From: Thiopseudomonas alkaliphila
GTDB lineage: Bacteria; Pseudomonadota; Gammaproteobacteria; Pseudomonadales; Pseudomonadaceae
NCBI RefSeq assembly: GCF_001267175.1
Contig: NZ_CP012358.1
Location: 2,231,001 to 2,295,000, forward strand
Direction: 5' to 3'
DNA length: 64,000 bases
Position 1 is the first letter of the stretch; every line of letters begins with the position of its first letter. The notes below the pieces were generated by a model. The model was not told the origin of the DNA and did not search any database. It saw nothing but the letters and a program-made list of their open reading frames with translations. The position numbers and the translations under genes were made by a program. Below are positions 56,269 to 64,000 of the stretch, one piece after another.

Positions 56269-56481
56269 TTAAGCGATAACTTGTACTTCTTCAGCTTGCA
56301 TGCCTTTTTGGCCGCGCGCTGCAACGAAAGAAACCTGTTGGCCTTCTTTCAGAGTTTTGAAACCATCCGCTTGAATAGCGCGGAAGTGAACGAATAAATC
56401 TTCACCACTTTCTGGAGTGATAAAGCCGAAACCTTTCTCATCGTTAAACCATTTTACAACGCCAGTTTGACGGTTAGACAT
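56269..56481 (-). CDS. Cold-shock domain protein (CspA family)
   Basis: A 70-residue OB-fold nucleic-acid-binding protein: [15 protein letters not shown] (RNP1), [10 protein letters not shown] (RNP2) and [19 protein letters not shown]. An AAGGAGAC ribosome site (plus-strand GTCTCCTT) lies 4 bases before the ATG. The long non-coding stretch upstream would suit the structured leader typical of csp genes. Whether it is cold-induced cannot be read from the sequence. Confidence 0.93.
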   Translation of the reverse strand: MSNRQTGVVKWFNDEKGFGFITPESGEDLFVHFRAIQADGFKTLKEGQQVSFVAARGQKGMQAEEVQVIA

Positions 56482-56886
56482 CTTATGTCTCCTTGTTACA
56501 AGTAAATTTAAGCTTGGGCTCTTGCCCTAAAGTTACTGAGCGCAAGGAGTTACAAGAGTCGTTGCAATGGTTAGTTTTATATCTAAGCATTTTTGATTCA
56601 CGTTACACATGCAGCAGCAGTGGTGCCTACTCTACCTGTTTTTCGCAGTTGTGCCACTCTTATTTTCGATTAAATGCGCTTTTTCATACTTTTTGATTAT
56701 TTTTCACTGCTTTCATAAACTTTTAAAGAAACCTAGATATGAAGCCTAAGGCTTAGTTAGTGCGGGTTATCCTTAGGCTTCTCTAGTGTATTTAGGGGTG
56801 AGCTGCCAGTAACAGGTACCTTTGATTAAGTTTAGTTTGTTAGAATCAGTATTAACTTTTTCAATCTTCATCAAGGCAGAGCATTC
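56482..56886. other. Intergenic region between divergent csp gene and dcd
   Basis: A 405-base non-coding, AT-rich stretch. The part next to the csp gene (56482-56720) is probably its leader and promoter on the minus strand. A large inverted repeat lies at 56741-56781. Apart from these I saw no gene, tRNA or clear promoter. Confidence 0.55.
56741..56781. repeat. Inverted repeat GAAGCCTAAGG / CCTTAGGCTTC
   Basis: Perfect 11-base arms separated by 19 bases, between the divergent csp and dcd promoters. No T tract follows on either strand, so it is not a standard terminator. It could be a regulator site or a repetitive palindrome. Confidence 0.6.
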
Positions 56887-57453
56887 ATGAGCATTAAGTC
56901 AGATAAATGGATTACCCGCATGGCCCAAGAGCAGCAGATGATCGAGCCTTTTGTTCAAGGGCAGGTACGGCATCAGGGCGCTGAGCGGATTATTTCCTAT
57001 GGCGTATCTAGTTACGGCTACGATGTACGCTGTGCCGATGAGTTTAAAGTGTTTACCAATATTCATTCGGCTACGGTTGACCCGAAAAATTTTGATGAGC
57101 GCAGTTTTGTCGATGTAAAAGGTCCGGTGTGCATTATCCCACCGAACTCCTTTGCCTTGGCCCGCACCGTTGAGTACTTTCGTATTCCGCGTAATGTGTT
57201 AACCATTTGCTTAGGTAAAAGTACCTATGCTCGCTGTGGGATTATTGTTAACGTCACGCCTTTGGAGCCTGAGTGGGAAGGCCACGTGACTCTAGAGTTT
57301 TCTAATACCACCACTTTGCCAGCAAAAATTTACGCGAATGAAGGGGTGGCACAGATGCTGTTTTTAGAGTCAGATGAGGAGTGCGAGGTTTCTTATAAAG
57401 ACCGTGGCGGCAAATACCAAGGTCAAACTGGAGTGACCTTACCGCGCACTTAG
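56887..57453 (+). CDS. dcd: dCTP deaminase
   Basis: Converts dCTP to dUTP for thymidylate synthesis. The 188 residues include [50 protein letters not shown] (catalytic glutamate in WEGHVTLE) and GKYQGQTGV at the C terminus. The protein is complete and ends 52 bases before the tRNA-Asp promoter. Confidence 0.96.
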   Translation: MSIKSDKWITRMAQEQQMIEPFVQGQVRHQGAERIISYGVSSYGYDVRCADEFKVFTNIHSATVDPKNFDERSFVDVKGPVCIIPPNSFALARTVEYFRIPRNVLTICLGKSTYARCGIIVNVTPLEPEWEGHVTLEFSNTTTLPAKIYANEGVAQMLFLESDEECEVSYKDRGGKYQGQTGVTLPRT

Positions 57454-57505
57454 TCCAGAAAACTAAGCGAATTGCCGACTCTTTAAGTGTTTGTTAATAA
57501 AGCGC

Positions 57506-57534
57506 TTGACAGGTTCGTTAGTAAACACTAGTAT
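57506..57534 (+). promoter_or_regulatory. Sigma-70 promoter of tRNA-Asp with GC-rich discriminator
   Basis: TTGACA (57506-57511) and TAGTAT (57529-57534) are separated by 17 bases and followed by ACGCGCCG. Such a GC-rich discriminator is typical of ppGpp-repressed stable-RNA promoters; RelA is encoded at 2.7-5.0 kb. Confidence 0.82.
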
Positions 57535-57571
57535 ACGCGCCGTACTGCAGGATTAGTCTTGCAGACCCAGC

Positions 57572-57648
57572 GCAGTGGTAGTTCAGCTGGTTAGAATACC
57601 GGCCTGTCACGCCGGGGGTCGCGGGTTCGAGTCCCGTCCACTGCGCCA
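57572..57648 (+). tRNA. tRNA-Asp (GTC)
   Basis: A 77-base cloverleaf. Acceptor GCAGTGG pairs with CCACTGC. The anticodon loop is CCTGTCACG (anticodon GTC) and the T arm is GCGGGTTCGAGTCCCGT. The discriminator G is followed by an encoded CCA. It has its own promoter and terminator. tRNA 3' ends are common integration sites, and the DNA downstream here looks accessory. Confidence 0.97.
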
Positions 57649-57655
57649 GATTACG

Positions 57656-57692
57656 AAAACCCGTTAAGTACTTGATACTTAACGGGTTTTTT
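57656..57692 (+). terminator. Rho-independent terminator after tRNA-Asp
   Basis: AACCCGTTAAGTA / TACTTAACGGGTT, a long perfect stem with a CTTGA loop and a T run, 8 bases after the tRNA CCA end. Confidence 0.93.
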
Positions 57693-58079
57693 CGTTTCTG
57701 GCTAGCAAAAACCCTGCCTTTTTCCTAAATTATCTATGCGTATTTTTACTGTGACCATTCTTGTGACCATCTGCGCCTCATTGTTGACTGATTTGAATCT
57801 TTTGTGATCGATATGGCTCGTGTTTGATTGGTTTTATATTGTTTGAGGATAGCTTTCAGCTCGTTGAGCTTGTGCGCGAGATACCTTAAAGCTGGGTAGT
57901 CAGTCACGGCGCGCCGGTAGTCATTATAAAGCGTCAGTTATCAAACTATATTAGTTAGCTGGTTTGGATTAGTGCTTTCTTACTGTACAAATCGGTGCAG
58001 TAGCCAGCTGTTATAGTAATGTGGCTCTTACATGTTAAAGTGCCACTCATTAACAACGCTAGACAGGAAGCCCAGCACC
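57693..58079. other. Intergenic stretch between the tRNA-Asp terminator and hsdR
   Basis: About 390 bases with no intact gene. It contains a directly repeated TGTGACCAT (57750-57758 and 57762-57770), a start-less minus-strand open frame (57746-57937) and, near its end, the hsdR ribosome site AGGAAG. No integrase gene and no second copy of the tRNA 3' end are visible in the window. Confidence 0.6.
57746..57937 (-). pseudogene. Possible gene remnant: start-less 63-codon frame next to tRNA-Asp
   Basis: The minus strand reads LTLYNDYRRAVTDYPALRYL, then AHKLNELKAILKQYKTNQ, and ends RRRWSQEWSQ before TAA at 57748-57746. A stop codon immediately precedes it (57940-57938), and there is no ATG near the front; a GTG at the V of AVTDY could serve. 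The amino acid make-up is protein-like and helical. It may be the tail of a mobile-element or phage gene cut down by deletion. I do not recognise the family, and chance openness is possible at this size. Confidence 0.35.
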
Positions 58080-60515
58080 ATGGCAGGTATCGACAAGTCC
58101 AAACTCACCGAAGCTGACATCATCAGTAAATTCATTCTCCCTGCCATTAAAAAATCAGGCTGGGATGATATGACGCAGATTCGTGAAGAAGTGAAACTGC
58201 GCGATGGTAAGGTGATTGTGCGCGGTCAAATGGCTGCGCGGCAAACAGTTAAATCAGCCGATATTGTCCTCTACCATAAGCCCAATTTACCGCTTGCCGT
58301 GATTGAAGCGAAAGCAAATAAGCATGAAGTTGGCAAGGGCATGCAGCAGGCGTTGGATTATGCTGGGCTGCTTGAAGTGCCTTTTGTCTTTGCTTCTAAT
58401 GGCGATGGTTTTATTTTTCATGACAAAACCAATACCCTGCACATCGAAACTGAGATTGCTCTAGCGGACTTTCCATCACCCGCTTATCTATGGGGTAAGT
58501 ACTGCCAGTGGAAAGGCTATACGCAGGCACAGCTGCCCATCATCACTCAGGATTATCACGATGATGGCAGCGGTAAAATGCCCCGTTACTATCAGCTGCA
58601 AGCCATTAATAAAACCATTGAAGCCATATCGAGCGGCCAAGATCGCATTCTGTTAGTGATGGCTACTGGTACAGGCAAAACCTACACGGCGTTTCAAATC
58701 ATCTGGCGCTTGTGGAAAGCGCGAAATAAAAAGCGCATTTTGTTTTTAGCCGACCGCAACATTTTGGTTGATCAAACTCGTATTAATGACTTCCAGCCGT
58801 TTGGCACAGCGATGACCAAGATCGAAGGCCGTAAAGTTGATCCAGCCTTTGAAATTCACCTCGGCTTATACCAAGCCTTAACCGGTCCAGAAGAATCGCA
58901 GAAAGCCTTTAAACAAGTTGGGCCTGACTTCTTTGATTTGATTGTGATTGATGAGTGTCACCGTGGCAGTGCCGCAGAAAACAGCTCTTGGCGTGAGATT
59001 TTGGAATACTTCAGTAGTGCCACCCAAGTGGGCTTAACCGCCACGCCGAAAGAAACCGAAGATGTGTCCAATTCGGATTACTTTGGCGATCCAATTTATA
59101 CTTACACCTTAAAGCAAGGTATTGAGGATGGCTTTTTAGCACCTTACAAAGTGGTGCGTGTGGACTTGGATATTGACCTGCAAGGCTGGCGTCCGACCAA
59201 AGGGCAGACTGATAAGCATGGCGAGCTGATCGATGACCGTATCTACAACCAAAAAGACTTTGACCGCACTCTAGTAATTGATGAGCGCACCGAGCTGGTA
59301 GCAAAAATCATTACCAGTTACCTGCAGCGCACCGATCCTATGGCTAAGACCATCGTATTCTGTAATGACATTGATCATGCTGAGCGTATGCGCCGTGCTC
59401 TGATTAACTGCAATCCCGAGCAAGTGCAGAAAAACGACAAATATGTGATGAAAATCACCGGTGATGATGAGCTCGGCAAAGCGCAGTTGGATAACTTTAT
59501 TAATCCTAAGCGTGCCTACCCAGTAATTGCCACCACCTCTGAGTTGATGACCACCGGTGTCGATGCGCAAACCTGCAAGTTGATTGTGCTAGACCAAAAC
59601 ATCAAGTCGATGACCAAGTTCAAGCAGATCATCGGCCGTGGTACACGTATCAACGATAAGTACGGCAAGCTCTGGTTTACTATTCTCGACTTTAAAAAAG
59701 CCACTGAGCTCTTTGCCGATGAGCGTTTCGATGGGATTCCAGAGCGAATCATGACGGTAAAGTCAGGACAAATAAACGAAGGTGGTGATGAGCTCGAAGA
59801 ACTCATCAACGGTGAGAAGGATGAAGAGCTGGATACCACTGGCGGTGAGCAACAAGCTGAAGACAGTGGCGACTACGTTAAGCCAGCAGGAGAGGGAGAG
59901 AGCGGTCCCTTTGAAACCGGCGAGGGCGGTGAGTCCGCTAAAAAATACTACGTCAAAGGTGTGCCTGTGCAAATAGTGGCGCAGCGTGTGCAGTATTATG
60001 ATGCAGACGGCAAATTGGTGACTGAATCATTCCAGGATTACACCCGTAAAACCTTCACCAAGCAGTTTGCTAGTTTGGATGACTTTACTAAGCGTTGGCA
60101 TGAAGCGGACCGCAAACAAACGATTATCGATGAGCTGGCCAATGCAGGCATTATCTGGGAGGCGCTGCAGGACGAAGTGGGTCAGGATATGGATCCTTTC
60201 GACCTGATCTGTCATGTGGTTTATGATCAGCCCGCTTTGACTCGCCGTGAACGTGCCAATCAAGTTAAAAAGCGTAATTACTTTACCAAGTATTCAGAGA
60301 CGGCCCAGACCGTGCTCAATGCCTTGCTGGATAAGTACGCTGACGCGGGCGTGGAAGAAATCGAAAGCCTTAACGTGTTGAAAGTACAGCCACTGGATCA
60401 GCTGGGTACGCCCATGGAGATCGTTAAGCAAGGCTTTGGTACCAAGCAAGACTACCAGCAGGCCGTGAGTGAGCTGGAAGCTGAGATTTACTGGTTGCCA
60501 CCCAAGCAAGCTTAA
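58080..60515 (+). CDS. hsdR: Type I restriction enzyme R subunit (EcoAI/EcoEI-like, type IB)
   Basis: Motor and nuclease subunit, 811 residues from ATG 58080 ([14 protein letters not shown]). The PD-(D/E)xK nuclease lies in the N terminus: D61 in SADIVLY, E76 and K78 in AVIEAKANK. The SF2 motor has Walker [12 protein letters not shown] (about 194-204), DECH at 291-294 and [11 protein letters not shown] as motif VI. An acidic, G/E-rich linker (about 585-640) leads to the EcoEI-type C-terminal domain. AGGAAG lies about 9 bases before the ATG; an upstream ATG at 58032 would put 16 unrelated residues first. Length and layout match the type IB family. Confidence 0.95.
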   Translation: MAGIDKSKLTEADIISKFILPAIKKSGWDDMTQIREEVKLRDGKVIVRGQMAARQTVKSADIVLYHKPNLPLAVIEAKANKHEVGKGMQQALDYAGLLEVPFVFASNGDGFIFHDKTNTLHIETEIALADFPSPAYLWGKYCQWKGYTQAQLPIITQDYHDDGSGKMPRYYQLQAINKTIEAISSGQDRILLVMATGTGKTYTAFQIIWRLWKARNKKRILFLADRNILVDQTRINDFQPFGTAMTKIEGRKVDPAFEIHLGLYQALTGPEESQKAFKQVGPDFFDLIVIDECHRGSAAENSSWREILEYFSSATQVGLTATPKETEDVSNSDYFGDPIYTYTLKQGIEDGFLAPYKVVRVDLDIDLQGWRPTKGQTDKHGELIDDRIYNQKDFDRTLVIDERTELVAKIITSYLQRTDPMAKTIVFCNDIDHAERMRRALINCNPEQVQKNDKYVMKITGDDELGKAQLDNFINPKRAYPVIATTSELMTTGVDAQTCKLIVLDQNIKSMTKFKQIIGRGTRINDKYGKLWFTILDFKKATELFADERFDGIPERIMTVKSGQINEGGDELEELINGEKDEELDTTGGEQQAEDSGDYVKPAGEGESGPFETGEGGESAKKYYVKGVPVQIVAQRVQYYDADGKLVTESFQDYTRKTFTKQFASLDDFTKRWHEADRKQTIIDELANAGIIWEALQDEVGQDMDPFDLICHVVYDQPALTRRERANQVKKRNYFTKYSETAQTVLNALLDKYADAGVEEIESLNVLKVQPLDQLGTPMEIVKQGFGTKQDYQQAVSELEAEIYWLPPKQA

Positions 60516-60541
60516 GCAAGCACGCCGGGTTTTATGTATTC

Positions 60542-60560
60542 AAGCCCCGTATTGGGGCTT
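60542..60560 (+). terminator. Hairpin between hsdR and hsdM
   Basis: AAGCCCC-GTATT-GGGGCTT followed by ACTTTATTTG, a weak T tract. It may partly end the hsdR transcript or protect its 3' end within the operon. Confidence 0.5.
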
Positions 60561-60595
60561 ACTTTATTTGAAACACCCATTTAAAAGAGAAACAC

Positions 60596-62071
60596 ATGTC
60601 GATCAGTTCCGTTATCAAATCTATTCAAGATATCATGCGCCAAGATGCCGGCGTGGATGGTGATGCTCAGCGATTGGGCCAATTATCGTGGCTGCTTTTT
60701 CTTAAAGTGTTTGATGCGCAAGAAGAAGCGCTAGAGTTTGAGCAAGATAACTACACCGCACCCATTCCAGAAAAGTACCTTTGGCGCAATTGGGCAGCCG
60801 ATGCTGAGGGCATGACCGGTGATGAGTTACTCAGTTTTATTAATGACCAGCTGTTTACTGATCTAAAAAATCTTGTTGCGCCCATTGATACCAATCCGCG
60901 TGGCTTTGTGGTGCGTCAAGGCTTGAGCGATGCCTACAACTACATGAAAAACGGCACCTTACTGCGCCAAGTGATTAATAAGCTCAATGAAATCGACTTT
61001 ACCCGCTCAGGCGAGCGTCACTTGTTTGGTGATATCTATGAGCAGTTGCTGCGTGATTTACAAAGCGCCGGTAATGCCGGTGAGTTCTATACGCCACGAG
61101 CAGTAACGCGTTTTATTGTTGATCGCGTTGATCCCAAGCTGGGCGAGCGCATTATGGACCCGGCCTGCGGTACCGGTGGCTTTTTAACTTGCTCGTTTGA
61201 TCATGTTAAAAACAACTATGTGAAAACTGCTGAGGATCATAAAATCCTGCAGCAACAGATTTTAGGCTTTGAGAAAAAGCAACTGCCGCATTTGCTCTGC
61301 ACCACCAATATGATGCTGCACGGTATAGAAGTGCCAGTGCAAATCCGTCATGACAACACGCTGAGCAAGCCTTTATCCAGTTGGGATAGCGATATTGATG
61401 TGATCATCACCAACCCACCTTTTGGTGGTACGGAAGAGCAGGGCATCGAAAAAAACTTCCCTGCCGATCTGCAAACCCGTGAAACTGCTGACTTATTTTT
61501 ACAGCTGATTATTGAGCTGCTGGCTGATCAAGGTCGTGCTGCTGTGGTTTTACCAGACGGCACGTTATTCGGTGAGGGTGTTAAAACCAAGCTGAAAAAG
61601 ATGCTCACCGAAGAGTGTAATCTGCACACCATTATTCGTTTACCCAATGGCGTGTTTAACCCTTACACCGGCATTAAAACCAACCTGTTGTTTTTCACTA
61701 AAGGCCAGCCGACGCAAGACATTTGGTTTTATGAGCATCCATACCCTGCAGGCGTGAAGAACTACAGCAAAACCAGACCGATGAAGTTTGAAGAGTTTCA
61801 AGCGGAAATCGACTGGTGGGGCAGCGAAGCCGACGGCTTTGCCAGCCGCGTTGAAAATGAGCAAGCGTGGAAAGTCAGTATTGAGGATGTAATTGCGCAC
61901 AACTTCAACCTCGATATTAAAAATCCGCACCAAGGTGAAGTGATTAACCACGACCCAGATGAGTTGCTTGTCAGCTATGCCCAGCAACAGCAGAGCATCA
62001 GTCAGTTACGTGATCAGCTCAAAGATGTGTTGAGTGCTGCGCTCGCTGATAACACGGCGCAGGGCGAATAG
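60596..62071 (+). CDS. hsdM: Type I restriction-modification M subunit (N6-adenine methyltransferase)
   Basis: A 491-residue gamma-class adenine methyltransferase. An N-terminal helical domain (1-145) is followed by the SAM motif DPACGTGGFL (188-197) and catalytic NPPF (273-276). The C-terminal helical part contacts HsdS. It starts 80 bases after hsdR and ends 2 bases before hsdS. Length matches type IB HsdM. Confidence 0.96.
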   Translation: MSISSVIKSIQDIMRQDAGVDGDAQRLGQLSWLLFLKVFDAQEEALEFEQDNYTAPIPEKYLWRNWAADAEGMTGDELLSFINDQLFTDLKNLVAPIDTNPRGFVVRQGLSDAYNYMKNGTLLRQVINKLNEIDFTRSGERHLFGDIYEQLLRDLQSAGNAGEFYTPRAVTRFIVDRVDPKLGERIMDPACGTGGFLTCSFDHVKNNYVKTAEDHKILQQQILGFEKKQLPHLLCTTNMMLHGIEVPVQIRHDNTLSKPLSSWDSDIDVIITNPPFGGTEEQGIEKNFPADLQTRETADLFLQLIIELLADQGRAAVVLPDGTLFGEGVKTKLKKMLTEECNLHTIIRLPNGVFNPYTGIKTNLLFFTKGQPTQDIWFYEHPYPAGVKNYSKTRPMKFEEFQAEIDWWGSEADGFASRVENEQAWKVSIEDVIAHNFNLDIKNPHQGEVINHDPDELLVSYAQQQQSISQLRDQLKDVLSAALADNTAQGE

Positions 62072-62073
62072 TC

Positions 62074-63771
62074 ATGAGCAAGGTAGAACAACTGATTACT
62101 GAGCATATTGATATTTGGACCAGTGCAATTTTAGCTAAGTCCACGGCGGGGCGAGGTAGTAATAAAAAGTACGAGTTGTATGGGATTAAAAAGCTGCGCG
62201 AGCTGATTTTAGAGTTGGCGGTGCGCGGCAAGCTGGTGCCGCAAGATCCTAGTGATGAGCCGGCTTCGGTGCTGCTAGAAAGAATAGCTGCTGAAAAAGC
62301 TAAGCTGATCAAAGAAGGCAAAGTAAAAAAAAGTAAGCCATTGCCTGAAATAGGCGAGGATGAAAAGCCGTTTGAGTTACCTCAAGGATGGGAGCTTGTT
62401 AAGTTTGGTGAAATATACTCACTAGAGTATGGGAATAACCTCCCTCAAGCTAAGCGAAGCAATACAGGAGAATATAATGTATATGGTTCTAATGGAGTCG
62501 TAGGCTCTCATAATATGAGATCTGTTAGCTCACCTTGTATTGTTGTAGGTAGAAAGGGTTCTGCAGGTGCGCTAAATATTTGTTTTGATGATGGCTGCTG
62601 GGTTACGGATGTGGCTTATAGCTGTATTCCGCCAGCAGGAATTGATTTAGAGTTTTCATTTATACAATTACATACTTTAGGTCTTGATAGCTTAGGTAAA
62701 GGGATTAAGCCAGGTCTTAATAGAAATGAAGCTTATGTAATAAATCTGGGTATTCCTCCTTTAGAAGAGCAGCAACGCATTGTCGCCAAAGTCGATGAAC
62801 TGATGCTGCTATGCGACCAGCTCGAGCAGCAAACCGAAACCAGTATTGATGCTCACGCCACCTTGGTCGAAGTCCTATTAGCAACCCTAACCGATAGCGC
62901 TGACGCCAACGAGCTGGCGCAAAACTGGGCTAGGGTATCTGAGCACTTTGCTACGCTCTTCACCACCGAACAAAGCATCGAAGCACTCAAACAAACCCTA
63001 CTGCAGTTAGCTGTGATGGGTAAGCTGGTACCGCAAGATCCAAACGATGAACCTGCGGCAGTATTGCTGGAAAAGATTGCTGCTGAAAAAGCGCAGTTAA
63101 TTAAAGATAAAAAGATTAAAAAAGAAAAGCCATTGCCGCCGATTGGTGATGATGAAAAGCCGTTTGAGCTGCCGAAAGGCTGGGAGTTTTATCGCTTAGG
63201 TGAATTAGTTGAAAAACTAGGATCTGGTAGTACGCCAAGAGGAGGGCAAAGTGCTTATGTACCAACAGGTATACCATTTTTGCGCTCACAAAACGTCTGG
63301 AACGAAGGGCTAAATACTCATGATATTGCGTATATCACTGAGGAAACACATCAGCGCATGAGTAACACAGTTGTTTACCCAGGAGATATTCTTTTAAATA
63401 TCACTGGTGCATCTCTTGGCCGCTCAGTTATTTTTCCTAATACTTTTCCTGAGGCCAACGTTAGCCAGCATGTCACTATTGCTCGACTGATAAATCCAGC
63501 TATGACCCCATTTGTACATTTATGTATACGCTCGCCACTCCTCCAGAGAACCGTTTGGGAGCGGCAAGTAGGCATGGCTATTGAGGGGTTAAGTAAAAAA
63601 GTTTTAGAGTTATTTGAAATAACCATTCCTCCATTAGCTGAACAACACAGAATTGTTGCAAAAGTCGATGAGCTAATGAGTATCTGCGACCAGCTGAAAA
63701 CTAACCTACAGCAGTCCCAAGAAACCCAAGTCCATCTCACCGATGCGCTCATCGTTCAGGCTCTAGGTTAG
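62074..63771 (+). CDS. hsdS: Type I restriction-modification specificity subunit
   Basis: A 565-residue DNA-recognition subunit built of two similar halves. Each half has a conserved segment: LAVRGKLVPQDPSDEPASVL at about 48-67 and LAVMGKLVPQDPNDEPAAVL at 312-331. Each then has a target-recognition domain (about 105-228 and 370-515) and a coiled-coil-leading segment (EEQQRIVAKVDELMLLCDQL and AEQHRIVAKVDELMSICDQL). The two recognition domains are unlike each other and set a bipartite target. The first is visibly more AT-rich than its surroundings, a sign of domain exchange. Confidence 0.95.
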   Translation: MSKVEQLITEHIDIWTSAILAKSTAGRGSNKKYELYGIKKLRELILELAVRGKLVPQDPSDEPASVLLERIAAEKAKLIKEGKVKKSKPLPEIGEDEKPFELPQGWELVKFGEIYSLEYGNNLPQAKRSNTGEYNVYGSNGVVGSHNMRSVSSPCIVVGRKGSAGALNICFDDGCWVTDVAYSCIPPAGIDLEFSFIQLHTLGLDSLGKGIKPGLNRNEAYVINLGIPPLEEQQRIVAKVDELMLLCDQLEQQTETSIDAHATLVEVLLATLTDSADANELAQNWARVSEHFATLFTTEQSIEALKQTLLQLAVMGKLVPQDPNDEPAAVLLEKIAAEKAQLIKDKKIKKEKPLPPIGDDEKPFELPKGWEFYRLGELVEKLGSGSTPRGGQSAYVPTGIPFLRSQNVWNEGLNTHDIAYITEETHQRMSNTVVYPGDILLNITGASLGRSVIFPNTFPEANVSQHVTIARLINPAMTPFVHLCIRSPLLQRTVWERQVGMAIEGLSKKVLELFEITIPPLAEQHRIVAKVDELMSICDQLKTNLQQSQETQVHLTDALIVQALG

Positions 63772-63781
63772 AGGAGCAGTT

Positions 63782-64000
63782 ATGACCCAAACATATAATG
63801 TGTACTGCGATGAATCCTGCCACCTAGAAAACGATGGCCAAAAAGCTATGGTGCTCGGAGCGGTTTGGTGTCCGCTGAGTAAGCGCCACGAAATCACCGG
63901 ACGACTGCGTGAGATAAAAGCTAAGCACGGTATGGATGCTGATTTTGAGGTTAAGTGGACCAAGGTCAGCATGAGCAAGCTTGCGCTGTATATGGATTAC
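63782..64000 (+). CDS. DUF3800 domain protein, N-terminal part
   Basis: The first 73 codons of a gene that runs off the right edge. It begins MTQTYNVYCDESCHLENDGQ, and the Y.DES motif near the N terminus is the DUF3800 hallmark, followed by MVLGAVWCP. DUF3800 is predicted to have an RNase H-like fold and is common in defence-rich regions; activity is unproven. It starts 10 bases after hsdS with GAGGAG upstream, so it is likely the fourth gene of the operon. Confidence 0.75.
   Translation, partial: MTQTYNVYCDESCHLENDGQKAMVLGAVWCPLSKRHEITGRLREIKAKHGMDADFEVKWTKVSMSKLALYMDY

Noticed and set aside
56493..56696. Short plus-strand open frame upstream of the cold-shock gene
   Set aside because: No ribosome site or recognisable protein features; the region is more likely the csp leader and promoter.
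57649..58079. attL-type duplication of the tRNA-Asp 3' end
   Set aside because: I looked for a second copy of the tRNA 3' end in the window and found none; only the short TGTGACCAT repeat is present.

Overview
The window is a piece of a gammaproteobacterial chromosome from the Pseudomonadaceae. Several blocks have the gene order and proteins of Pseudomonas: gacS diverging from cysM-rlmD-relA-mazG; gacA-uvrC-pgsA next to tRNA-Gly and tRNA-Cys; rpsT diverging from murJ-ribF-ileS-lspA-fkpB-ispH; ffs-dnaX-ybaB-recR; rnd-ycgL; minC-minD-minE next to an lpxL-type acyltransferase. Base composition is visibly less GC-rich than in typical Pseudomonas. Together with a thiosulfate dehydrogenase pair (tsdB-tsdA), this suggests one of the small-genome, low-GC Pseudomonadaceae, such as Thiopseudomonas or Denitrificimonas relatives. 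That taxonomic guess is inference.

Layout. 1-6.4 kb: start of the GacS sensor kinase, cysteine synthase B, 23S rRNA methyltransferase RlmD, the stringent-response synthetase RelA and the house-cleaning pyrophosphatase MazG. 6.5-8.3 kb: periplasmic thiosulfate oxidation (TsdB, TsdA). 8.3-17.6 kb: ribosomal protein S20, the peptidoglycan lipid II flippase MurJ, flavin synthesis, IleRS, lipoprotein signal peptidase, FkpB, IspH and a FabH-like ketosynthase. 17.6-22.7 kb: small membrane and metal-site proteins, a phosphate-type porin with a near-consensus Pho box, QueF, Ung and two envelope proteins. 22.9-27 kb: tRNA-Cys and tRNA-Gly with a strong promoter, ecotin, PgsA, UvrC and GacA. 27.1-34.7 kb: RNase D, YcgL, a comEA-like gene cut in two by an IS200/IS605-family element, thiopurine methyltransferase, 4.5S RNA, DnaX, YbaB and RecR. 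34.8-45.6 kb: an RND efflux pair and a six-gene MoxR/Bat (aerotolerance-type) operon. 45.6-57.5 kb: RluA, MinCDE, LpxL, a patatin, MlaA, an alpha/beta hydrolase, MetRS, ApbC, a cold-shock protein and Dcd. 57.5-64 kb: tRNA-Asp with its own promoter and terminator, a short degenerate reading frame, then a type I restriction-modification operon (hsdR, hsdM, hsdS) and the start of a DUF3800 gene. This last block looks like an accessory island.

The most informative points are these. (1) The IS200/IS605-family element at 28615-30383 can be delimited to the base, because removing it restores a 101-residue ComEA-like protein in frame. Its tnpA carries both a nonsense codon and a frameshift, while the tnpB nuclease gene is intact. 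The sequence just beyond its right end is the expected guide, and TTTGAC just beyond its left end is the expected target-adjacent motif. (2) dnaX contains a run of nine A at 32873-32881 where slippage into either other frame meets a stop within a few codons, predicting a gamma-type short subunit of about 386 residues. (3) The porin gene is preceded by a textbook Pho box. (4) A degenerate reading frame and a duplicated 9-mer lie between tRNA-Asp and the restriction-modification operon, consistent with an old integration boundary. I did not find an obviously new multi-gene system. The nearest candidates are the TnpB left beside a dead transposase and the DUF3800 gene attached to the type I system.
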